From Ceratorhiza oryzae-sativae (taxonomy: Eukaryota > Basidiomycota > Agaricomycetes > Cantharellales > Ceratobasidiaceae): a DNA stretch of 64,000 nt. Below, in pieces: positions 45,142-56,817 of this stretch. The notes beneath the pieces were generated by a model that ran no database searches, had not been told where the DNA came from, and saw nothing but the letters and a program-made list of their open reading frames with translations. Made by a program: the position numbers and the translations under genes. The DNA lies in assembly GCA_030998015.1 (NCBI GenBank), contig JARWMV010000240.1, forward strand, positions 1,426,001-1,490,000. The letters run 5' to 3'. Numbering within the stretch: position 1 is the stretch's first letter; every line of letters begins with the position of its first letter.

Positions 45142-46619
45142 TCAGGACACGACAAAGAACTGTCTCAGGGTCTCAATCGCCAAGGACCTGCTACCCGACC
45201 TAATCTCCATCCCATCCTCTTCAGTGAACCCGTCATCCAGCTCATAGAACTTCAAATAGCGGGCTAATACTATGTCATCAAATACTTCGTGGCTAGCCAG
45301 TCCCGAATAAAGAGTGGGTAGGTCTGGCGCCCCTGCCAACTATCCCACGGTTTAACAGGAGGTTAGTTGTATTATCTTGGAACAGAACAAGACCCATACA
45401 TCAAGGTATTCCCCCTTTTTGTTCATTATTTGATGAACGGCCCGCTCATGCCATTGTTCGCTATGATAGAGTGTTGAATTCAGTCCCTAAAGCATGAGAG
45501 TCGTAAGAGGTATTGTCCAGAAGAGATAACGTCACAAACCCTGGCAGTGATATTATGGCTTGAAATCATAATCCGTTTGATATCCCCGAGCAAATCCTTG
45601 ATCTCGCGATGAACGTCCTCACTCCTAACCCCAGAACCTGCCTGAATATCCTGGCGCATGGGTGGATCCACAGCATCGAGGCTAGCCTCAGGAATAGTAC
45701 TTGGGCGCCCTGAGTCTTCTTCAGAACCAACACCCAAGTTCGAGTGGCTCTGGGAGGAAATGCTAAACTCGGGCTGGTCGTCGCTAGTCTCAAGATTACG
45801 GGTGTTAGTGGACCTGGAGCCAACCGGCTCATCTGGTGCAGTGACTGCGGCTTGGGTAAAGGCTTGATATATGTACCGCTCTATTTATATAAGTTATTGA
45901 TCCTTCGATCAGGATATTCTGTGCTTGCAAGGGGAGAGACTCGCCAAATTGAATATCGAAGAAATGTTGGGAGAGATTCATGTTCAGATCCGCATCAAAC
46001 ATTGAAGGGACTGCCGGATCCCAGTGGATAAACGCTTATTCCTGAGATCTATGAAGTGCTCACCAGATGCAAAGTTGTCCGAGAATCACAGCGCGGCCCG
46101 AGCGCGTTTGACCTGGTCGTCGCTAGGTGATCCACTGATAGACTCTAGTACCACCGGTATATGTGCAGGTAAAGCAGGCGGATCATAAGTCCTTGTCTGT
46201 GGATGGATATATTTAGAGTGGGAGCGCAAACATCCATGATAAGTCAACCCCCCACTTACGGATGGAAAGATACCCTGCGGATAACGATCACGATGCCGTG
46301 CTATATCGAGCGCTTGTTTATTAATCGCAATTCACCACGCGAGATTGAGAACTAACCCATTTGGAGATTAAATAAATGTTGCTCAAGCTTCATCGCCACG
46401 TCTGCATCGTAGAAGTTTGGCACTAGGAAGAACGCAGGTTATCATTCCCCGAGTAACACAAGTACACGTGTAGTTATTCATACCGTTAATCATATTCTCC
46501 ATAGTCCGTATTATGGCATGAACTGCTTTCATATCCTCGTCAGTCGGAAGTCCCTCGATTACCCTCAGCTGAAACAGGTTCGCCAGGAATGGCGGAATAT
46601 CAGGAGGAACTATGCTCAT
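45142..46619 (-). pseudogene. Tandem-family member 8, nonsense codon in module C
   Basis: Start at 46619 (MSIVPPDIPPFLANLFQLRV). B reads FYDADVAMKLEQHLFNLQMG (46355-46425). C is PPALPAHIPVVLESISGSPS followed by VKRARAAL, then a TGA (about 46090) where the other copies have Arg (CGA/CGC) before the FS.N motif. D reads PSMFDADLNMNLSQHFFDIQ (45955-46015). E (RYIYQAFTQAA plus an acidic/Ser linker) lies at 45620-45890, F IKDLLGDIKRIMISSHNITA at 45550-45605, G HQIMNKKGEY at 45400-45475, and H (LARYLKFYELDDGFTEEDG) ends at 45142. A single C-to-T change explains the stop; all other modules are intact. Confidence 0.7.
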
Positions 46620-47321
46620 AATGTTATCAGATGAGATCCAGAAGTATTCTTATATGAAGGGCAAGAAACAATGGCAAAATCTCCCAGGGATCAGGGCGGT
46701 GGCAAGGCGTCACTGGATGAACATGTGACTTGCCACATTTACTCTGCATCGCCACCTCTGCGTGACCAGACGTTTGTCTGGCATACATTAACACCTAAAG
46801 GCCACACTATCATATTTTGTCGTTCAGGTGATTCAATGGATTTCCGCCGCTCGCATTAACTAGCTGATGTACGCTTCTCAGGAGCAAATTCAATTCGATC
46901 AGAAGCCGTCCGTTAAGAGTATGTCAGTTATGGGCAGTCGGAAACACTCTCTTCAGAGTATACATTTCCACCGTTGGCCGTTTCGCAATTGTTTCACGGG
47001 CAACGTTCATCGAATCCCCGTCACTGTGCGGTATCCTAGCACCAATACACCAATATGACAACTTCAAGATATTTGACAGCACATCGTTCGACCGGCCGTG
47101 CGTTTTGGCAGCTCACGGCTCGGGCCATTTGGTTTGTATCATCTCTCATTTCCGAAACACTCTCCCGGTGTGCCGTTGTGTCCTGGCTATCGAGAGTCGC
47201 ACCAAGATCCAAGGTGGGTTGAGCATCCACACTCAAAATCACAGGTGAAACTTCCGACTCGCTTCTCCAGTGTGAGACTCACACAAGTACGCGCGATGTA
47301 TGCGCACGACTTAGCGACCTT

Positions 47322-47441
47322 CTCCAACGACCGAATAGCAGCATGCACCAGTTTCACCTGCTCATCGTTCGGCACTCCTTCAATCGGCTTGAGCTCAAGT
47401 GGCCCTGCGGAAAAAGGCGAGAGTTCAGGTGGGTGAAGCAT
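47322..47441 (-). pseudogene. Tandem-family member 9, module A fragment
   Basis: Start-like MLHPPELSPFSAGPLELKPI followed by VPNDEQVKLVHAAIRSLEKV. Modules B to H were not found between 46620 and 47320, so this is a 5' remnant at the outer end of the array. Confidence 0.65.
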
Positions 47442-47871
47442 GCTTCTACTTGTTTGCGCTGGAGCAAAGGTGATCGTGGCAGAGGTGCACGTGAGTGTTT
47501 CCCGCGCACGCTTCTCGCCTCGGCTGATCAGCTCCGACGCAATGCGCCCCTATCCGTCCAACTGGATCTGTGCTCAACGACCACAAGCCCTTGCCCCCTG
47601 GTCAACCACCAAAGATTGTCCCCATCCGCAGCCTCACACATCCAGAAAAGGTGATAATATATGATTCGCTCGCCCCCAGCGAACCAAACCACACCAATAC
47701 ACACGCGACCAAGAAAGGGAGCTACAAGACAGAATAAACAACAACAAAAAAAAAGCCAAGGGTAAAATCAAGATCGTCGTCCAAAGACAACAATGTGATC
47801 ATGTCTATCTATCAAATGCAAAGGTCCTAAGCCCGGCTCACGTCCATTTTTATCCCGAATGCATTCCATCC

Positions 47872-49195
47872 CTACGTATCGCACCAATCCCCGATATCCT
47901 GGATCGGATAGGTCGTGGATTGGTTCATCCTCCACGGATTGAAATACGTGCTCGTGGCAAACTGGGCCCAGTCACTGGTTCCGTTGACCGCGGTCTTTTG
48001 CAGGCCGCTCCCGGCATCGTCCCTGCTCACGGGCGCATCCTCAAACGCCCACAGCTTCTTTTCTTCGAGCGTATCTTGGAGCGTCTCGGACAGCCCGTCG
48101 ATACCTTCTTCGACCTTGCGACCGGTTAGAACAAACAGCAGCGTGGTCTTGGCGGCGGTTTCGGCCGTGGCGTTCATAAACGGTAGCATCGGCGTGACAC
48201 GCGTTCGGGAGATGGTGACGTTGGTCAGGCTCTGGGGTTTTCCGACGGCGGGGAGGAGCGAGGTGGGGAACGTATAGGTCGTAGTGTCGAGCGTGGTGAT
48301 GTCGGTCAAGTTGCCCGAATAGGGGGCGAGGATCGCTCGAGTCGTCTCGTTTGCAGTCATTCTATCCAGGGTCGACGCTACGATTAGCCCTCTCTTTGCG
48401 ACGACGGATGGCAACTGGGGGGCACGTACGGGTTGGGATAGAGGTTGGTGGAGGTATACGTGACGGTCGTGACGTCTCCCGAGTTGGATCCCGGGTACGT
48501 CGTGTTGGGCAGGACGGTATAGACCGGGTTGTTTTGTGTATGAATAACTGTTATCGGTCGGACAGGTGTCAGCGAGGTGTCTCGAACGAAACGATAGGAA
48601 CGAGCGATCGGCATATGACAAATCCGGGCTGATAGACGTGGATTTCAAGAAGCCAAGGCCAAGCGCATGCGCGAAGATGGGGGAACAACTGAACGCGTGT
48701 CGCCGGGCATGTTGAATGGGCGGGCCGCTGGGACTCACCGGGATAGGTCTGGCCGTCCCAGGGGCTGTGGAACGTGGTCGCGAGCTGGTCCGATCCGACG
48801 GGGTAGTAGAGCAGCAACTCGCGCTGGAGCAGGTCGATCTCTCCGGTCGTCGTAGGAACCGCCCGGGTCGTCGTGAGGCCTCGCACGCGGAAGAGCTGGA
48901 GCGGGAGAGCACCGGGCTGGTATGCGCTGTCGACAAGTATGAGCCGGAGATGAACAGCGAGAAACAGGCAAGGACAACGTACAAGAGCGATCCATCCCAT
49001 TCCGTCACGGTGTCCTGGGCCATGTCGAGATGATTGCCAGCCCGTACAATGTCCGAGAGCGTCTGTCAGACGCAGGATGAATGAGCGCTTGTTCACAACG
49101 TGACTGGGCACACTCACCAGGTTGACTGGGACAGCGGGCGCGGCATAGGCACCGACGACGAGCGCAACGGCAAGGGCAAGCACAGAGCGCATCAT
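47872..49195 (-). CDS. Putative secreted glycoprotein, family unknown
   Basis: Exon 1 (49118-49195) encodes MMRSVLALAVALVVGAYAAP, a clear signal peptide, and ends at a GTGAGT donor. Next comes a segment with LFRVRGLTTTRAVPTTTGEI and LLLYYPVGSDQLATTFHSPW (48740-48930), then TVLPNTTYPGSNSGDVTT (about 48460-48520). The last exon, 47872-48395, contains NETTRAILAPYSGNLTDITT and ATAETAAKTTLLFVLTGRKV and ends DIGDWCDT. Several N-x-S/T sites support secretion. The frame changes near 48410 without an obvious standard intron (a ~38-nt GT-AG interval is possible), and the first intron's acceptor is uncertain. I do not recognise the family. Confidence 0.55.
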
Positions 49196-50343
49196 GGTGG
49201 ACGAGCGAGCGACAAGGGGAGCCGAACAGACCGAAACCTAGATAAAACCAGGGTCAGCGTCGACCAGGGTCTCGCTCCTGAGACGTCATCGTCTACCTCG
49301 TCCAACGATGGCAACCGCTGCTCCGACGACGACAGCGACGGGGGGTTCACTCGCTACGCTGGCCGCTGGCACTGAATGTTTTATTCGATGATCTTCCGGG
49401 ATCACGTGGATCGCGTCTGGAACCCGACGCATGTGGGCTCCTTTCAGGGATGTCGAAGGGCCCGCCCTGATCCATGCATGGTCGGCTGCTGCGGAGTTCT
49501 CATTGGCTAAGCGATGGGCGTCGCCGAGTATGCCGCGTTTGTTGTTCAGCGTTGCCAATGTGTACAACCGAGTTTAAGATATGATAGAGGGGATAAGACA
49601 AATCATGGATCCAGACGGCGCGGCGTCCGATGCCCCTCGGCGTTCTAGCTGGACCGGGCTGGCGAAAGTTTGTGTCACAAATAGCTCGGCGTCGGGGGAT
49701 TTGATAATAATGAAAAACTAACAGTGAACATTGCTTGTTTGAATCAACTCTTATCGAAGTACAGGCGCAACAAGTGGCTAGCAGTAGCGCTTTTAGGCTG
49801 TTCTCGACTCCATTCTCGTAAATGCTTTCAATCTGTCCTTCGAAATTACCTTTTTCAATGGATGTGGAAACCGAGAGCGCGACATGGCTGAACACTAGAA
49901 GAAAGTCTTCAGCCTAAACGAAGCGCGAAACGACAAGGCGCCAGTTTTCCAGAACAAATAATTGTGCTTACGATTGACGACTCGAGTTGTATCCGGGAAA
50001 TAGAGCTACCGCTCCATCAGGGTACGCGATGGAGTGGGGTAAAAACAACGAGACTCGAGAAGCGGGTCCTACAGCGTCTAGCGCACCTTATCATCGAGTG
50101 CAAAAGGCGTGTTGTCCAGGTACTTTGGAACTTTCGACAGGCCCAAATCAACGACACTCCTCTGGATATTTGATCCTAATACTTGTCCTTGGTCCACTCG
50201 TTGATCAGTATTTTCAGTGGGTATATATGCGTATCACACAGACCAAGGTGTTCACTAATGAAAGAAATTGAAACCAAACGCTTTGTCCCAACCGCACCCG
50301 TTTCAGCACTTCTCGCATTCAATTTCTTCCCTAATCCACTAGG
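49196..50343. other. Intergenic; no gene recognised
   Basis: Probable promoter of the secreted-protein gene at the left. A 131-codon minus frame (49500-49895) has no recognisable domain. Confidence 0.4.
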
Positions 50344-52260
50344 TTATTTCTCCTCGGATGCGACATGACCACCAATTGATGAGAGTTCTATGTAATTGTG
50401 AACACGTCGGAAGCCCAGTAAAAAAAAAGCAAAAACGAATGTACTCACCATATCAGCAGAGTCGCCTTGCGTGGTAGTGCTGGACTGCGCGACAGAAGCT
50501 ACAACAGTAGCAGCTAGGGCCGATTGCAGCTCTCGCACTTCTGGGTAACCTAGTTCCGGATCCAGATACACATAATCATACGCGTATTCTCCCATTTCTT
50601 TGCTGTCCATCCCCGCAACTTCGGCTTCGGTCGTCGTACGAAGCCGAAGTGCGGGAAAATAATCGAAAACGATGAGTATGAGTCCCTAGATCGTATATGT
50701 TCAACCCCGTGTCGCGGATGCTCCCAGGCACGCTGGACTCACGGTGGTTATCAGCGAGTAAACGAGGCATGCCATGGAGCCGGCCGCTTGATACGCTAGT
50801 TGGACTTGTGCCATGAATGGTGCTTCAATTCAGTTGAAACCAATCAAAACGATCAAGTTGAACCTACGGAAATGTCGGTCTAACCAGCCCCCTCGGATTG
50901 ATGGGGAGCCATCTAATGAAGCATACGACGCCTGAGCGAATATCCCCGTCAGTAGATTCCCCGCCACTCCGCCGATAGTGTGCGACGCAAAAATCTAAAG
51001 CGACTTGAGCACGTGCTCGCCCGGAAGAGCACGACCAATTCTCACATCAAGACTATCATCGTAATGAAACTTGAACTTGAGCCGTGTAGCCCAATGGCAC
51101 GCTGAACCACCAACGACGCCAAACACTAATGCGGCAGGGGTGCTAATATAACCAGCGGCTGGAGTGATCGCCACCAATCCCGAGATCACACCCGAACAAA
51201 ACCCCACGACGGACCACCGCCGGTTGATATAATAGTCCCACAGCAGCCAAGTGATCCCACCCGAACACGCCGCCAGATGGGTGACCAGACACGCACGAGC
51301 CGCACGCAAACCGGCCGCAAACGCAGACCCGCCGTTGAACCCGAACCAACCGAACCAGAGAAGCGCGGTACCGAGCACGATATACGTCGGGTTGTGGGGT
51401 ATGTATGCGAGACGCGGTGTTCCGTATCCGTGCCGCCGACCGAGGTAGAGTGAAATCGCCAATGCGGCGCTTCCGGAGGTTATGTGTACTGGTGTGCCGC
51501 CCGCATAATCCAAATCACCCATCACGCGAGTCCATCCCCGAGAGTTCCAAGTCCAACGTGCGGTTGGGTTATAGACGAGTGTGCTCCAGGCAAACACAAA
51601 TAGCGTAACCGGACCGAGCCGAGCACGCTCGGCAAATCCGCCTAGAGCCAGCACAGGGGTGAATGCGGCAAACATAAGCTTATATAAGCAGAATACTATC
51701 GCCGGGATTCGGAGACTGGCCATCGAGGGTTGATCTAAAACACCTTGAAGGGCAAAATGTTTTAGATCTCCGATGAACGGACTGGTGTTGTCAGAGTATG
51801 TGAGAGAGTAGCCCCAGAACCACCATTGGAGAGATGCGACGGCTAGGGAAGTCATGCTAAAGTAGAGCATGCTCAACGCGTTCTTGCGACGCAACAATCC
51901 TGAATAGAAGAATCCGATACCGGGAACCATGATCATCACCAGTGCTGTCGAACACAATACCCACGCAATATCGCCCATGTTGTAAACATAGGTCTTGCCC
52001 GTCTGAGCGTCATACCAGCTCAGGTCATTGGCTGGTTCGGATGTGGGATTTTTAACTTCAACCAAGGAGCATAGAGATACACTCACACTCGTTACACGTG
52101 CTGTTCCACATCGGTATATCCCGACGCCCTTGTGAATTATCTTAACACTCGCTATACAAGATTGGATGGCAATGTCGTTCGAGGATGACAGTGTCCAGAG
52201 GGATGCGAGCGGAATCTGTGCTAAACCTGTGAATAGGACGAGGTACTTGAGTCTAAACAT
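50344..52260 (-). CDS. Ammonium transporter 1 (AMT/MEP family)
   Basis: A plasma-membrane ammonium channel. The large exon (50998-52260 region) contains MGDIAWVLCSTALVMIMVPG (first helices), FFYSGLLRRKNALSM, SLQWWFWGYSL, the AMT signature DYAGGTPVHITSGSAALAIS, LLWFGWFGFNGGSAFAAG, and WSVVGFCSGVISGLVAITPA. Later exons carry FASHTIGGVAGNLLTGIFAQ (50890-50990), VQLAYQAA (about 50775-50815) and a cytosolic tail ALRLRTTTEAEVAGMDSKEM (50450-50670). The helices, the signature and the conserved His-region motifs are intact. The N-terminus is uncertain: the frame opens at MFRLKYLVL but may contain an intron (GTGAGTGTAT near 52085). The C-terminal end depends on splicing of 50388-50449, with stops at 50344 or 50331. 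A paralogue lies 11 kb away on the same strand. Confidence 0.9.
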
Positions 52261-52888
52261 ATGTCCTCGGAGTCGGACGTTTATGGGACGATGATGAAAA
52301 CGGGGTGTACCTGAACGGGTTGATTGACGAGCGATCGGATAGCACTGATCCTCTTGCTCCTTATCTCATGCCAGTCACTCCGACATGGCTTATCCGTCGC
52401 GCAGCCAGCTTGAATCGATTCCCTACGCCTCCACCGTCGTATCCAATGTGACCATGAATTACAATCAGTATGGCTATGAAAGACTTTTGTGCTGAGAAGC
52501 CACTTGCTGTCACAAAACCGGGCAAGTCAAAGTCACCCCATTTACTACCCGAACAGGAAAAGGTGAGGCTAACATGCCATGATCCAGGGCTAAGCCCCTT
52601 AAACTGACAGTAGCCAAGGCTCTTGTCCGCTTGGCTTTGACCTTGTGCGGGTCTGGAGTGGGCGACCGAGTAACTCGCCCGAGGCTGTCGTCATTAGGCT
52701 TGTCTCAGTGCACACACCACAGGGTCTCCGAGTTCATCAAAACCCCAACCGACGGTGGTTAACAACTGGCGTTCCAATCCAACTTGAAATATATCCCGCT
52801 TGAATAGCTTGGCATTTGCACACCGATCATTCTTGACAAGTTATCTGCTTCGATTAACAGCTGGGTTTTGGAATCCTGGCGTCGCACC

Positions 52889-53131
52889 TCACAAACAGCT
52901 GGCACACGGAATTTTCAGAGGTGAATCCCCAGTAACATTTGAGGCGCAGGCATTAGCTCGAGCGGATCCGAGAGTGAACAACGCGAGTCCTCCCATAATG
53001 CCTAAAAGAAAGCCCATGATGAGGAGAGCCCAAGAAACGCGATCCAGGGTTTGAAATGTGTATGATGAGTCAGAGATCATCCTCCAGCGCTCAAGGCACA
53101 TATTCCGAGTAACCGTTGGTATTCGAGACAT
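52889..53131 (-). CDS. Doubtful small single-span membrane ORF
   Basis: 80 codons with one hydrophobic segment (VSWALLIMGFLLGIMGGLAL), starting 18 nt past the stop of the TAP-like hydrolase on the same strand. No homologue is recognised. It may be a chance frame in the hydrolase 3' UTR. Confidence 0.2.
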   Translation of the reverse strand: MSRIPTVTRNMCLERWRMISDSSYTFQTLDRVSWALLIMGFLLGIMGGLALFTLGSARANACASNVTGDSPLKIPCASCL

Positions 53132-53148
53132 TCAGAAGTAATAACGGT

Positions 53149-55557
53149 CTACAACCCAACCATGCACGCGAATGAAAATATAATAATGAGTAAGTTTACG
53201 TGAAGGGTATTCGCTTTCTTTAGCTCGCCATTCGACTTGGAAGGGATGGTGGAGAGGTTGCAGCTTCCAGATCCGGGACTGCTGTTCGTATCCAGGGCAG
53301 GAAAGAGAATTTGATCGGTCTAAATAAAATCAGTTGTATTGAGAGCTTGTAAAAATGATCAACCACTCGACTCACATTGCAAAACTGATCAGCCGGTGGA
53401 GGCTGATCATTGGCAAAGTAACGTTCTATGATAGAGTTTGTGCTGGAGCAAATATCAGTGGCTTGTGCATTGACACATGGGCAGAGAGAGACAAACCAGC
53501 AGGAATGCATGGCAGACGAGGTGTGCTATAGTTAAAGTCGAATGAGCCTCATGGTTATACTTTTATCCTCCGTCCACTTACTCCATAACCACCTTGGTGG
53601 ACCAACACAGCAGAATCCCCTAGAGCATCCGCCACCTTTTTCGCTGATGAGAACGGGGTAATAGGGTCGGCATTGTTTCCTATGCACATAGGCGTCCTGA
53701 TTAGCATCGAGCAAGCAAGGTGAATGTAGTGAGATCGTGACCTATGACCAAGATTTGGTTCGACAGAGTCTGATTCCATGGGCCTGTATATCTCCCGACT
53801 GCGCGAATCGGCCATCGATGGCAATAATACCCAGCATCTCCCCAGATTGGACCGACTATTCACATTTATGCTCAGTTAAACCCCCATGCGAGTACTCAAG
53901 AAAAGCGACTCACACATGGGACTGACCTCCCTTGTTGTTCGGACCACCTCCTCAAACACCATCTGGGTCGTAACTTTTTCAGCGTCAACCGCATCTGCGC
54001 AAGTAATAGCATGATATGACCAGTTACGGAGCTGACGCAAGGCCTTTGAAGGAAATGATTGAGCCAATGGGATTTTATGGAAGAATGGCTGTGGGCCAAG
54101 TTCTTCCACATCGATAGATCGCTTCATCTGGTTCGAGCCTTCGGATATATATTCCGCCATCCCGGATAGGGTTTTCGCCAGGAGAGGCCATTCGGTTGGT
54201 TGGTACATGAAACCAAATAGGAGATCTAGGTTTCATTTATTCCGTATAGCTGCCTCATGGCATAGTCATCTACTTACTTCTGATCTGGGCCGAGCTGTAC
54301 CCAGTCTCACCCCCGGCAGCTTTATTAAAGTCATATGCGTTCTAAAATATTAGGCAGTGGGGCCAATAAGCTAGAAAACTGAAATATGGTGCGAGATACC
54401 CACGTTTATCAGGCTCCATATATCGCTCACTAGGCTATCCACAGTCGAGTTTGCTTTTGCAAGGGCGCAACGACTCGGTCCAGCAGAAACGCAAGCTTGA
54501 ACAAATCCCATAAATGCTTTGTCTGCCGACTGGATTGCCTCGGCCCGGGACTATGGTACAGGTGAGCTAAGTCTATGTTCAATGAATCGGACTCACTTTG
54601 TGTGGGGGTAGGTTGGCGTAGTAGACTGGATCCACGACGCCGTCGAGCACAACATGGCCAACGCGGCTTGGAAGCACTGTTGACTGAACAATTAGCTATG
54701 GGGTATATCAACGAGACAATTCTGCGTACTGTTGACGAAATATAAACCTATCGCGGATCCGTATCTAGTCCTGATGTGTTAGTCTCGGTCTACTTTGTAA
54801 TGGTGTTTGCTCACGAGGATCCCCAATAGTTGATAGGTGTGTGTGATGATTCAATATAATCGTGCAGAGCAACCATGTCGCGAACTGTTGCTGCGGTTCC
54901 CATATATTGAAGCGTGCCCTGGCTGTGGTATGTGCATTGTGTTGCAAGCTTGCCCAATAGTTCATCAAGTTTTGGTACCTGAGCAAAGAACGCATCCAGG
55001 TCGGCCCGATCGGTAAAATTGCCGCGGACTTCGAGCTTCGAGGCTGGAAGCGTCCCTTCCCAGAACGCATTTTCTTCTTGTACTGTTTCGAAACACTTGA
55101 CACGAGGATAAGTCAGACCGACACCTCGAGGGTCCCAGCCTGTCAGCCAAGAGATCAGATTCAAAATGGCACCAGTTCGGAGATATAAATACTTACTGAC
55201 AAGATCATAATACCCGCCTGTCTTGGCTGATATAGTGATCGAATCGTCAGATAGGATCATGTCCACGCCACTCGCCCCCGGACCTCCAGGGTTGAGAAAA
55301 AGTGTGCCCTTTTTAGGCTCTTTTGTTGCTGGGTATCGAGCTACAGCAAGGGATGCTTTCCCAGCCCTTGAATCACGGTAGTCTAGCGGTACCTCAAAGC
55401 GGCCGCATTGAATAGTGCGATTAGTGTCTGCACAACGCTCCCAGGAGATACCAGCGGTAAGAGAGGCAAGCTGGGAAAAATTAGCTGGCAAGTCTAAGGG
55501 ATTGGAAGCCACAAGCGTTGCTGCAGTTATCAGAACCATGTGCATAGAGGGACGCAT
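53149..55557 (-). CDS. Secreted TAP-like alpha/beta hydrolase, possibly GPI-anchored
   Basis: Start at 55557: a signal peptide (MRPSMHMVLITAATLVASNP), then CGRFEVPLDY and LFLNPGGPGASGVD (oxyanion region). A 57-nt intron (55140-55196, length divisible by 3) splits DLVS/WDPRGVG; unspliced it reads through. The nucleophile motif NYWGSSYG spans the next intron (54815 donor). Later exons hold GHVVLDGVVDPVYYANLPPH (54600-54680), an exon with SAGPSRCALAKANS (54420-54540), the NWSYHAITCADAVD exon (53925-54230), LVIGNNADPITPFSSAKKVA (catalytic Asp; split by an intron) and HTSSAMHS (catalytic His). The final exon ends at 53149 with a hydrophobic tail (NLLIIIFSFACMVGL) after an SGS-type region, as in GPI signals. 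The family is the tripeptidyl-aminopeptidase-like hydrolases; the substrate is probably extracellular peptide. Confidence 0.85.
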
Positions 55558-56817
55558 CGTGGAAAAGGTTATAAAATTAGGTCGGGCTCCTGCATTTTAA
55601 CCGATTCCATTTCAACCTTAGCTATGCTTTAGGATGGACAAGGCACTGCAAGTGTTCATGAGGAAATATTGACCCTACAAATCGGATGCGCAGTAGTAAC
55701 GAACCGAGGTGACAGACTTCACAAAGCTTCAAAAGTGCCATTTGGAATGTTCTAAGTGCCAAGGAAATGACAAGCCATCATAACACTGCTTTTAGTCCAT
55801 GTGGTGGTGTGGAACAAAGTCTCCGGCACGTGGATTTGTGGCGATGTTCTTGGCGTTGATTTCTTGCAGTATCATGGTCGGCCCTCACGTGGTGACGGGG
55901 TTTTACGGTTTACGGCTCGTAACGTTTGGTGGGTGTTATGGACACAATTAGAAGTTTATCCCCAGCAACTTGAATTATTTCTGTTTCTCAATAAGATGGA
56001 AAGGAAGTCACGTCTTCACCAAATAAATACCTAAGACTTTAAGCTTGCTCCATTCGATGTTTTCATGCTGAGGATATATGAGTGGTCCTAAAACGCTCGC
56101 ATAGGCCAGGTGAATTAGGCAACCGAACGAAATTGAGCCTAGACAGACGCTTAAGATAGGGGTCAGCATGCTAAACTCAGAATTACTGAAATATCACCTT
56201 GTTACCCAATTCTCCTCCCGAGTTCAATCACTTTTGTGTGTTACAGAAGATGTGAGACTCAATGCCTGGTGTAGAATGAGGCGAAAGTCACATATATTTA
56301 TTTGATCAAAACGTAAGCGCCTCGCCATCTTATTCTGAAAGAGCAATCATACATAGTCGATACGAACGGCGGTTGTCAAGGGAAGCCGGGCACCCAAGCA
56401 TGCATTGGGTCTGGCATTTGGACCAAGCGCCCACGACACAAAACCTTTCCGCATCTCGGCTTACCTGTTAGCAGCCAGAAATGGTCTGTCCGGTTGTGCC
56501 GGGAATCGAATTGCAATATTCGATCCCGCTCTGAACTCGACCCCTTCATTTAGAAACAGCGCTCATACCCTCGATATGCTATTGGCTTATCCCCGTGCCC
56601 CCAAATTCGAGAACATAAACACTGAATTTGCAAACCTGTTGATTTCACGCATGTTTCTGAACGAATACACTGAGGCTGCTAGGAAACCCTCGCGCCCGAG
56701 CAGATTACACTACGCATACAACTTTCATTTGATTCAATGTCGCTCTCCCGAATATGTCGCTGTAAGGGCAGTTTAGAAAGGGATCATATGTGTGGATGCA
56801 TCTACCTACTGTTTCAG
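55558..56817. other. Intergenic; no gene recognised
   Basis: Left edge is the promoter region of the TAP-like hydrolase. Frames at 55801-56034 and 56405-56776 (plus) show no known domain. Confidence 0.35.

Noticed and set aside
30095..47441. Naming the tandem family 'laminin domain protein'
   Set aside because: This is a label I remember from Rhizoctonia annotations. The visible modules show no cysteine-rich laminin EGF or LamG pattern, so I do not adopt it as a function.
47872..49023. 383-codon uninterrupted minus-strand frame taken as one exon
   Set aside because: Its first half is a shadow: composition is Ser/Arg/Pro-rich nonsense, while the neighbouring frames carry the sensible coding pattern. 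Only the last part (to 47872) is used in the annotated gene.
48716..49033. Plus-strand ORFs in the secreted-protein region
   Set aside because: Antisense shadows of a GC-rich coding strand.
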